Source of the DNA: Bacillota bacterium
Lineage (GTDB): Bacteria > Bacillota > Clostridia > Acetivibrionales > DSM-1351
Direction of reading: 5' to 3'
Length of the DNA stretch: 6,709 nucleotides
NCBI GenBank assembly: GCA_023436515.1
Contig: JAEZIV010000017.1
Coordinates: 1 to 6,709 of the forward strand
In this document: piece after piece, positions 1-5,224 of the stretch
Numbering within the stretch: the stretch's first letter is position 1
Layout: each line of letters opens with the position of its first letter
Translations under genes and position numbers: made by a program
The notes under the pieces: generated by a model
Databases searched by the model: none
What the model was told of the DNA's origin: nothing
Seen by the model: only the letters and a program-made list of their open reading frames with translations

Positions 1-78
1 ATCGTATGCAATATATGCAATTACAATCAGAAGGACCAATGCCGCTATCCCTAAAAGGGTTTTAGTTTTGCTATTCAT
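1..78 (-). CDS. N-terminus of a membrane-anchored protein, probably a thioredoxin-like partner of CcdA (cut by window edge)
   Basis: Only the first 26 codons are present; the rest lies beyond base 1. The ATG at 78-76 follows a strong GGAGG at 84-88 with five bases between, so the start is well supported. The visible peptide begins MNSKTKTLLG, followed by about 15 hydrophobic residues ending in IAYIAYD. This is a short positively charged N-terminus plus one membrane segment, i.e. a signal anchor or uncleaved signal peptide. No catalytic motif is visible. It lies 80 bases downstream of the ccdA stop on the same strand, with no terminator between, so co-transcription is likely. CcdA proteins are very often encoded beside a membrane-tethered TlpA/ResA-like thioredoxin that receives their electrons, and the anchor fits that. 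The redoxin identity is inference from context only; a CXXC motif further downstream would settle it. Confidence 0.6.
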   Translation of the reverse strand, partial: MNSKTKTLLGIAALVLLIVIAYIAYD

Positions 79-158
79 AAATGCCTCCGCTTATTAACAA
101 AATTCATACTTACACAGTGGTACGCCAAGCTGCTGGAATAGCTATGTAAAGTATATTT

Positions 159-833
159 CTATTGGCTTAGTATGGATAAAAAGTATCCTAAGGTACCCGT
201 CATCATCATTATTCCTATTAAAATTAAAAATAATCCAGAAACAATATTTATGACTCGGTAATGCTTTTTTACCAGGTCAAATACCGTTTTCAGCCTATGA
301 ATCAAAATAGCACTGATAACAAAGGGAATACCCAGACCTATTGAATAAAACAACAACATAACTATACCCTTTATAATATCACCCTGCTGCCCCGCCTGCA
401 TAAGTGCGGAGCCTAAAAACGCTCCTACGCATGGTGTCCAGCTTATTGAAAAGATAACCCCAAATACAAAGGACGACAAAAACCTTAAATTCTCAACCTT
501 TGGGGAAGCTTGTTCCGAATTTAGAAGTCCAAGCTTAAGGCTAATAATGTTTAGATAACTCAACCCAAATATGACTACAATTGCTCCGCTTACAATGTTC
601 AGAATATGACTATAGTCCTTTAAGAATCCACCTACTGCAGCGGCAAAGGCCCCCAGTAATATAAACATGACTGTAAAGCCAAGCACAAAGCCCATTGAGT
701 TTATTAAGGCTCTGGTTGTCTTATCCCCATTTTTACCACCCGCAAAATATACAAGATATATAGGCAGCATTGGCAGCATACATGGAGAAACAAAGGTTAT
801 TATTCCCTCCAAAAACAGTAGAAAATATTGCAA
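159..833 (-). CDS. ccdA: CcdA/DsbD-type thiol-disulfide membrane transporter
   Basis: This 224-residue integral membrane protein belongs to the CcdA (cytochrome c biogenesis / DsbD transmembrane domain) family. The family passes reducing equivalents from cytoplasmic thioredoxin across the membrane to extracytoplasmic redoxins, through one pair of cysteines. Both family motifs are present: FVSPCMLPMLP in the first membrane segment (Cys18) and SWTPCVGAFLG in the fourth (Cys135). Hydrophobic segments near residues 5-30, 45-70, 76-96, 122-145, 154-178 and 195-215 give the expected six helices, and the length is normal for short CcdA proteins. The start codon is TTG (833-831). It is chosen because GGAGG lies seven bases upstream and because the next Met (residue 19) would cut off the first catalytic cysteine. 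The gene probably forms an operon with the anchored protein at the left edge. The partner, whether for cytochrome c maturation, sporulation or redox homeostasis, cannot be told from this window. Confidence 0.93.
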   Translation of the reverse strand: MQYFLLFLEGIITFVSPCMLPMLPIYLVYFAGGKNGDKTTRALINSMGFVLGFTVMFILLGAFAAAVGGFLKDYSHILNIVSGAIVVIFGLSYLNIISLKLGLLNSEQASPKVENLRFLSSFVFGVIFSISWTPCVGAFLGSALMQAGQQGDIIKGIVMLLFYSIGLGIPFVISAILIHRLKTVFDLVKKHYRVINIVSGLFLILIGIMMMTGTLGYFLSILSQ

Positions 834-840
834 TAATATT

Positions 841-845
841 CCTCC
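841..845 (-). promoter_or_regulatory. Shine-Dalgarno site fixing the TTG start of ccdA
   Basis: On the minus strand GGAGG stands seven bases before TTG at 833-831. No in-frame ATG lies between this site and the first catalytic Cys motif, so the site supports initiation at a non-ATG codon. Confidence 0.75.
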
Positions 846-911
846 AATAGATTAGTTTGAATATCCTATTTATCTATACCCATTATGATTGCCTTCTAAG
901 CAAGTTACTTT

Positions 912-931
912 ATAATGATGTACATTATTAT
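912..931. promoter_or_regulatory. Near-perfect 20-bp palindrome upstream of ccdA, possible operator
   Basis: The sequence ATAATGATGTACATTATTAT is symmetrical about its centre (between 921 and 922), with one mismatched pair (917/926). It lies about 80-100 bases upstream of the ccdA start, in the spacer between the pckG terminator and ccdA, where an operator for a dimeric repressor would be expected. A TATA-like stretch partly overlaps its ccdA-proximal end, but I see no convincing -35/-10 pair. The site is AT-rich, so chance symmetry is possible. The regulator family is unknown. Confidence 0.3.
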
Positions 932-999
932 TTATGTTTACTGCAATAACTATCATATGTACGCTGTGCTTACTGGGTATGCGAATATATAATCGATAA

Positions 1000-1029
1000 A
1001 AAACCCTGTCAGAAATCTGACAGGGTTTT
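1000..1029 (-). terminator. Rho-independent terminator of pckG
   Basis: A perfect 13-bp stem (1000-1012 with 1017-1029, core AACCCTGTCAG) closes a 4-base loop. On the minus strand it is followed by a run of T residues (plus-strand A-run ending at 1003). It begins 19 bases after the pckG stop codon. The other side also ends in T residues, so it might work in both directions, but no plus-strand gene needs it. It separates pckG from ccdA as a transcription unit. Confidence 0.93.
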
Positions 1030-1048
1030 AAAATTACTTATTTTATTA

Positions 1049-2842
1049 TTAAGCCTTCAATCTAGCTTCGAGAGCTGATAACTGATTAGCTAATTCAGCA
1101 GGCAACTTGCTGCCGTATTTAGCATAATGCTCTTTAACTGATTCAACTTCCTGGAGCCATTCAGCCTTGTTAACCTTGAGGAGTTCAGCCATTTCTTCAG
1201 CTGAAATATCAAGTCCGGCAGTATCAATAGCATCTTCAGTCGGCATGTAACCCATTTCAGTCTTAACAGCTTTACCTTCTCCGGATACTCTTTCACATAC
1301 CCACTTGAGAACACGGCTGTTTTCCCCGTAGCCTGGCCATAACCACTTGCCATTCTTATCCTTACGGAACCAGTTAACATAGAATATCTTTGGAAGCTTA
1401 TCTTCAGTAGTAGCTCCTCCGATATCCAACCAGTGCTGTAAATAGTCACATACATTGTATCCGATGAATGGAAGCATTGCAAACGGATCACGACGAACCT
1501 GACCAATTTTGTCTGAAATAGCAGCAGCAGTGATTTCTGAACCCATGATAGATCCGAGGAACACGCCGTGCTTCCAGTCAAAGCTTTCATGAACCAATGG
1601 ATTAGTGCTTGGACGACGTCCACCTATCAAGATAGCTGATATTGGCACTCCAGCAGGATCTTCCCACTCAGGAGCTACAACCGGACACTGTGCTGCAGGA
1701 GCTGTGAATCGAGCATTTGGATGAGCAGCCTGAGCATCAGTTCCAGGAGTCCAATCCTTACCCTTCCAGTCAATTAAGTGATCTGGAGCAGCAACTCCCA
1801 TACCTTCCCACCATACATCCCCATCATCAGTTAAACCAACGTTAGTGAATATAGTGTTCTTAGTGATACTGAGCATAGCATTTGGGTTTGAATCCATTGA
1901 GGTTCCAGGAGCAACTCCAAAGAAACCAGCTTCAGGATTGATAGCATACAATCTGCCATCCTTACCAAACTTCATCCAAGCTATATCGTCACCGATAGTT
2001 TCAACCTTCCAGCCTGGAATTGTTGGAACCAACATAGCCAGGTTAGTTTTTCCACATGCACTTGGGAAAGCACCTGCGATGTATTTTACATTACCCTTAG
2101 GGTCTGTGAGCTTTAAGATAAGCATATGTTCTGCAAGCCAGCCTTCTTCACGAGCTATAGCAGATGCTATACGAAGAGCGAAGCACTTCTTTCCGAGAAG
2201 AGCGTTTCCGCCGTAACCTGAACCGTAGGACCAGATTGTTCTTTCTTCTGGGAAATGACTGATGTATTTGCTTTCAATTGGAGCACATGGCCATTTAGTA
2301 TCCTTCTCACCTTCAGCAAGAGGAGCACCAACTGAGTGCAAGCATGGTACGAAATCTCCATCTCCGAGAACGTCCAATACCTTCTTACCTATACGAGTCA
2401 TGATACGCATATTGATAACAACGTAAGCACTGTCGGAAATTTCAACACCGATCTTAGCTATGTCTGAACCTATAGGTCCCATTGAGAAAGGAATAACATA
2501 CATAGTTCTTCCCTTCATACAACCCTTGTATAAGCCCTTCATTGTTTCCTTTAATTCATTTGGGTCTACCCAGTTGTTTGTTGGTCCTGCATCTTCCTTG
2601 TTTTTGGAAGCTATATATGTTCTGTCCTCAACACGAGCAACGTCAGATGGATCACTGTTAAATGCATAACATCCAGGACGCTTTTCTGGATTCAAAGGCT
2701 TAGCCAGTCCTGCATCAACTAATTCCTTGATCAGTCTATCGTTCTCTTCCTGAGAACCGTCACACCAGTAAATCTGGTCTGGTTGACACAAGTCAGCCAC
2801 TTCTTTTACCCACGCTTGCAATTTCTTGTTCGTAGTCATCAT
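1049..2842 (-). CDS. pckG: Phosphoenolpyruvate carboxykinase, GTP-dependent
   Basis: This cytoplasmic enzyme (EC 4.1.1.32) interconverts oxaloacetate + GTP and PEP + CO2 + GDP. At 597 residues it has the normal length of the GTP class and is clearly not the shorter ATP class. It carries the P-loop [12 protein letters not shown] (about 259-270) with the class-specific reactive Cys263, Ser261 and Lys265. It also has the kinase-2/metal motif GDDIAWM (Asp285, Asp286), [10 protein letters not shown] (Tyr210, Lys219), His239 in AEHML, HPNARF (Arg378), GGRRP (408-411), and Arg74 at the substrate site. A constant offset of about 25 to the rat enzyme runs through these residues, so no active-site loss is seen. 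Two consecutive ATGs follow AAGGGAG. The second (2839-2837) has the better seven-base spacing, so the protein may be one residue shorter. The gene is monocistronic, with its own terminator and probably a long leader. In anaerobic clostridia the enzyme may run towards PEP (gluconeogenesis) or towards oxaloacetate (malate shunt, succinate); the direction here is inference. Confidence 0.98.
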   Translation of the reverse strand: MMTTNKKLQAWVKEVADLCQPDQIYWCDGSQEENDRLIKELVDAGLAKPLNPEKRPGCYAFNSDPSDVARVEDRTYIASKNKEDAGPTNNWVDPNELKETMKGLYKGCMKGRTMYVIPFSMGPIGSDIAKIGVEISDSAYVVINMRIMTRIGKKVLDVLGDGDFVPCLHSVGAPLAEGEKDTKWPCAPIESKYISHFPEERTIWSYGSGYGGNALLGKKCFALRIASAIAREEGWLAEHMLILKLTDPKGNVKYIAGAFPSACGKTNLAMLVPTIPGWKVETIGDDIAWMKFGKDGRLYAINPEAGFFGVAPGTSMDSNPNAMLSITKNTIFTNVGLTDDGDVWWEGMGVAAPDHLIDWKGKDWTPGTDAQAAHPNARFTAPAAQCPVVAPEWEDPAGVPISAILIGGRRPSTNPLVHESFDWKHGVFLGSIMGSEITAAAISDKIGQVRRDPFAMLPFIGYNVCDYLQHWLDIGGATTEDKLPKIFYVNWFRKDKNGKWLWPGYGENSRVLKWVCERVSGEGKAVKTEMGYMPTEDAIDTAGLDISAEEMAELLKVNKAEWLQEVESVKEHYAKYGSKLPAELANQLSALEARLKA

Positions 2843-2846
2843 AATT

Positions 2847-2853
2847 CTCCCTT
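2847..2853 (-). promoter_or_regulatory. Ribosome binding site of pckG before two tandem ATG codons
   Basis: AAGGGAG on the minus strand lies four bases before the first ATG (2842-2840) and seven bases before the second (2839-2837). The spacing favours the second codon, but either start gives a functional enzyme. Confidence 0.7.
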
Positions 2854-3013
2854 CAATTTATAAAAATATACTGCTGCTAATGAGTAGTATTCTGTGCAAT
2901 GCTTGCGAAATTTTATTTTTGGTGCTTCATAAAAACTGCCTATGATATTTTGCACGATAAAATCTAAAATTATTAGTAATTCCTCAAGCCATATACATTT
3001 TACTATTCAGATT

Positions 3014-3070
3014 AACTGAACCACTAAAATTAATAATCCTGCATGCCAAGTACCTTTTAATGGTTCAGTT
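3014..3070 (-). repeat. Long inverted repeat in the pckG leader (16-bp arms, 25-base loop)
   Basis: The arms are 3014-3029 and 3055-3070 (core AACTGAACCA and its complement). They are complementary at 15 of 16 positions in DNA. In RNA read towards pckG the odd position becomes a U-G wobble, so all 16 pairs form; in the opposite RNA it is a C-A mismatch. The loop contains the self-complementary hexamer GCATGC (3041-3046). No U-tract follows the stem on the minus strand, so it does not look like a terminator. It lies about 30 bases after the start site predicted from the upstream promoter candidate and about 170 bases before the start codon. It may be a leader RNA structure or a protein-binding site; the function is unknown. 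Confidence 0.6.
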
Positions 3071-3107
3071 TGGTAAGCAATAGATTTAGTTAATTTTTTC
3101 ACTAACA

Positions 3108-3136
3108 ATCTTAACATAGTAAACCATAAATTTCAA
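3108..3136 (-). promoter_or_regulatory. Candidate sigma-A-type promoter of pckG
   Basis: On the minus strand TTGAAA (3131-3136, five of six to TTGACA) is followed after 17 bases by TAAGAT (3108-3113, four of six to TATAAT). Transcription would start near 3101, giving a leader of about 260 bases that includes the 3014-3070 stem-loop. No better pair was found nearer the gene. In AT-rich DNA such matches also occur by chance. Confidence 0.4.
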
Positions 3137-3475
3137 CAGCCTTTTGTACTAAATAAAAAAATTTAACAATGAATATGCAACTTGAAATTTCTTGAATTTC
3201 ATGTATTTACTTTCATACATAACATAATTATTGCATTCTATGTATGTTTAGCTATGATTATATGAGGTTTGCGAGTATCAGCATGATGTTTAAAATTAAA
3301 TACAATATGAAATCCGCAAGAAAAAACGAAGTGTCACCTGTTTTGAATTGCATGTCTTGATTTTTTGTAAGAAATTAAATTCGGCAGAATTGCTGATTAC
3401 CCGACACCAATTCTTATCCTTATTGCTTAAACCATAACAAACACATTGTACCCTCTGTCCATAGCAAGGCATAGA

Positions 3476-3520
3476 AAAACCTCTGAGATAGCCGGAATAA
3501 TCGGTCACCTCAGAGGTTTT
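3476..3520 (-). terminator. Rho-independent terminator of the NCS2 permease gene
   Basis: A perfect 12-bp stem (3476-3487 with 3509-3520, core ACCTCTGAG) encloses a 21-base apex with a small inner CCG/CGG pairing (3492-3494 with 3502-3504). It starts 14 bases after the permease stop codon and is followed on the minus strand by a T-tract (plus-strand A-run at 3475-3479). It could also act weakly on the plus strand. Confidence 0.9.
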
Positions 3521-3534
3521 ATGTCCATAAAAGC

Positions 3535-5004
3535 CTAAAGCTTCATAACCGCCGCTAATATAAAGTTAATAATAAACAAGCCTGTTACAACATACATTAT
3601 CGGATGAATTTCCTTTGCCTTGCCCTTAGTTATTTTCATAACTACGTAGAATATAAATCCTGCAGCTATACCGTTTGATATGCTATAGGAGAAAGGCATT
3701 ACTACTGCGGTGAAGAAAGCAGCCAAAGCTTCATCAAAATCTACCCACTTAATCTTAGCAAAGGAAGCCATCATAAGAATACCAACAATTATTAATGCCG
3801 GAGCAGTTGCCGCACTTGGAATTATTCCTGCCACTGGAGCGAACACAAGGCAAACAGCAAACAATATTGCTGTGAAAACTGAGGTCAGTCCTGTTCTTCC
3901 TCCTGAACCGATACCCGCAGCACTCTCAACATAGGTAGTGGTGTTTGAGGTTCCCAATAGAGCACCAATTGATGTAGCTGTCGCATCAGCAAAAAGCGCT
4001 TTGTCCATTTTGGATTTAAAGCCCTTTCCTGCAAAAAGCTCTGCCTCATCCTTATCATCAAAGATTCCGCTCTTTCTGCCGGTTCCAATGAAGGTTCCGA
4101 TAGTATCAAAGGTATCAGATAAGCTGAAGGCCAGAATTGTTACCAATACTATTCCCAATTTTGCCGGATCACTGAAAAGACCCCCAAAATCTAGAGCAAA
4201 GAATGTCTGAGAAATATCCGAAACTTTATAAGGAGTATCTGTTGACAGTGAGGTAACACCCATAGGTATTCCTATCAATGTGCTTGCCAGGATTCCCCAA
4301 AGGATAGCACCCTTAACCTTCAAGACCATCAGTACTACTGTAATGACAAGTCCTATCAAGGCTAGCTGCGCTGTATGACTTGAAAAGTTTACAAGGGCAG
4401 GTACCACAGTAGAACCCTCGGCAACGGCTGTTGCTGCTGTTGAGGACTGTACAGTATCGCTGATCTTTGTTACAGAATCTCCACCAAGACCAATTATTGT
4501 TAGTGGTGACCAGGCTTTTCCCTCAGAAGTAAACTTTAAAAATCCTGCATCTTTGAAGCCTATGTAAGCTATAAAGAGACCAATACCTCCGCCAATCGCT
4601 AGCTGGAGTGATTCAGGGATTGCCTTGATAATAGATTTTCTTACTTGTGTTACAGTTATAACAATATTAATAATACCGCATATAAAAACCATTGCTAAAG
4701 CTTGTTGCCAGGTGTAACCGAGTCCGAAGCATACAGTGAAGGTAAAGAATGCATTTAACCCCATACCCGGTGCCTGTGCATAGGGAACGTTTGCAAACAA
4801 CCCCATAACCAAGGTACCTATAACTGCTGCAAGAATTGTAGCAACATAAACCCCACCCTTTGGAATTCCTGTTTGACCCAAAATCGAAGGATTTACAAAA
4901 ATGATGTAAGCCATTGTAAAGAAGGTTGTTAACCCTGCAATTGCCTCTGTCCTTACATTGGTTCCATTTTCCTTTAACTTGAAATACCTTTCAAAAAAAT
5001 TCAT
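3535..5004 (-). CDS. NCS2 family purine (hypoxanthine/guanine/adenine) permease
   Basis: This cytoplasmic-membrane nucleobase:cation symporter belongs to the COG2252 (AzgA/PbuG/GhxP-like) branch of NCS2, which imports purine bases for salvage. The start at 5004 gives 489 residues and the typical N-terminus MNFFERYFKLKENGTNVRTE, placed five bases after AGGAGG. An in-frame ATG at 5088 would add 28 charged, non-family residues without a ribosome binding site. Family signatures are AQAPGMGLNAFFTF (about 76-89), SLSDTFDTIGT (294-304) and GTSNTTTYVESAAG (351-364), containing the acidic residues expected in the transport site. Many hydrophobic helices and a conserved C-terminal KAKEIHPIMY are also present. 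Compared with PbuG-type proteins as I remember them, a Ser/Thr-rich stretch at about 159-208 looks like an insertion between two helices. The gene is probably monocistronic, with its own promoter candidate and terminator. Which purine is carried cannot be read from the sequence, so no symbol is given. Confidence 0.92.
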   Translation of the reverse strand: MNFFERYFKLKENGTNVRTEAIAGLTTFFTMAYIIFVNPSILGQTGIPKGGVYVATILAAVIGTLVMGLFANVPYAQAPGMGLNAFFTFTVCFGLGYTWQQALAMVFICGIINIVITVTQVRKSIIKAIPESLQLAIGGGIGLFIAYIGFKDAGFLKFTSEGKAWSPLTIIGLGGDSVTKISDTVQSSTAATAVAEGSTVVPALVNFSSHTAQLALIGLVITVVLMVLKVKGAILWGILASTLIGIPMGVTSLSTDTPYKVSDISQTFFALDFGGLFSDPAKLGIVLVTILAFSLSDTFDTIGTFIGTGRKSGIFDDKDEAELFAGKGFKSKMDKALFADATATSIGALLGTSNTTTYVESAAGIGSGGRTGLTSVFTAILFAVCLVFAPVAGIIPSAATAPALIIVGILMMASFAKIKWVDFDEALAAFFTAVVMPFSYSISNGIAAGFIFYVVMKITKGKAKEIHPIMYVVTGLFIINFILAAVMKL

Positions 5005-5009
5005 ACCAT

Positions 5010-5015
5010 CCTCCT
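5010..5015 (-). promoter_or_regulatory. Shine-Dalgarno site fixing the permease start at 5004
   Basis: AGGAGG on the minus strand precedes ATG (5004-5002) by five bases. The longer open frame starting at 5088 has no such site, which together with family alignment decides the start. Confidence 0.88.
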
Positions 5016-5148
5016 GTCTCGCCGCTTTGCAGCGAATAATAGTAACAAAATCTTTTCCCCGTTTTATATTATCCATTAATTGTCTCATTATTCAACAAAA
5101 AAATGGGAATATGGTGGTGAAAAAATTATATTACAGAAACACAGAAAT

Positions 5149-5176
5149 ATTTTATCACAATTTGTCGGATTGACAA
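5149..5176 (-). promoter_or_regulatory. Candidate promoter of the NCS2 permease gene, with overlapping inverted repeat
   Basis: On the minus strand TTGTCA (5171-5176, five of six) and TAAAAT (5149-5154, five of six) are 16 bases apart. A TG one base upstream of the -10 gives an extended -10. Transcription would start near 5142, leaving a leader of about 138 bases. The -35 lies within an inverted repeat TTGTC-N5-GACAA (5162-5176), which could be a repressor site. Confidence 0.55.
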
Positions 5177-5224
5177 GATGCATAATTAATTATTTAGAAT
5201 ATATATTTATAGGCATTTTTATGG

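Larger units (their letters stand above)
2843..3475. other. Gene-free AT-rich interval between the permease terminator and pckG
   Basis: No frame here has a credible start, ribosome binding site or recognisable product on either strand. The half nearest pckG holds a promoter candidate (3108-3136) and a large stem-loop (3014-3070), described separately. Further out are short AT-rich inverted repeats: CATACATA at 3214-3221 with TATGTATG at 3239-3246, and TGAAATT at 3183-3189 with AATTTCA at 3195-3201. A perfect minus-strand -10 hexamer (TATAAT, 3257-3262) has no good -35 partner. The stretch at 3300-3475 is less AT-rich than the rest but shows no coding or structural signal I can name. No repeat, att site or mobile-element end was recognised. 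Confidence 0.6.

Noticed and set aside
1090..2669. Several open frames of 60-180 codons overlapping pckG on both strands
   Set aside because: They are shadows of a strongly conserved full-length gene; none has a ribosome binding site or a recognisable product.
2895..2910. Possible cre (CcpA) site around TGCAATGCTTGCGAAA upstream of pckG
   Set aside because: The central CG and flanking positions do not match the cre consensus; only a short GCAA/TTGC symmetry remains.
2941..2951. Possible CcpN-like box (TATGATATTTT) upstream of pckG
   Set aside because: It has one mismatch to a degenerate, AT-rich motif and no second copy. CcpN is known from Bacillus, and nothing here indicates it is present.
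3296..3508. A minus-strand open frame of 70 codons between the permease and pckG
   Set aside because: It begins inside the permease terminator stem, has no ribosome binding site, and its peptide has no recognisable family or coding-like composition.
3710..4210. Plus- and minus-strand open frames inside the permease gene
   Set aside because: They are out of frame with the conserved permease, and no family or initiation signal was seen.
5005..5088. Longer permease start adding 28 residues
   Set aside because: There is no ribosome binding site before 5088, the extra residues do not fit the family N-terminus, and AGGAGG is placed exactly for the ATG at 5004.
5005..5145. Purine riboswitch upstream of the permease
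   Set aside because: The conserved core segments of the purine aptamer are not present in the leader.
5158..5172. PurR-like box around AATCCGACAAAT at the permease promoter
   Set aside because: Three positions differ from the B. subtilis PurBox, including the AC after CCGA, and no second inverted box at the usual distance was seen.
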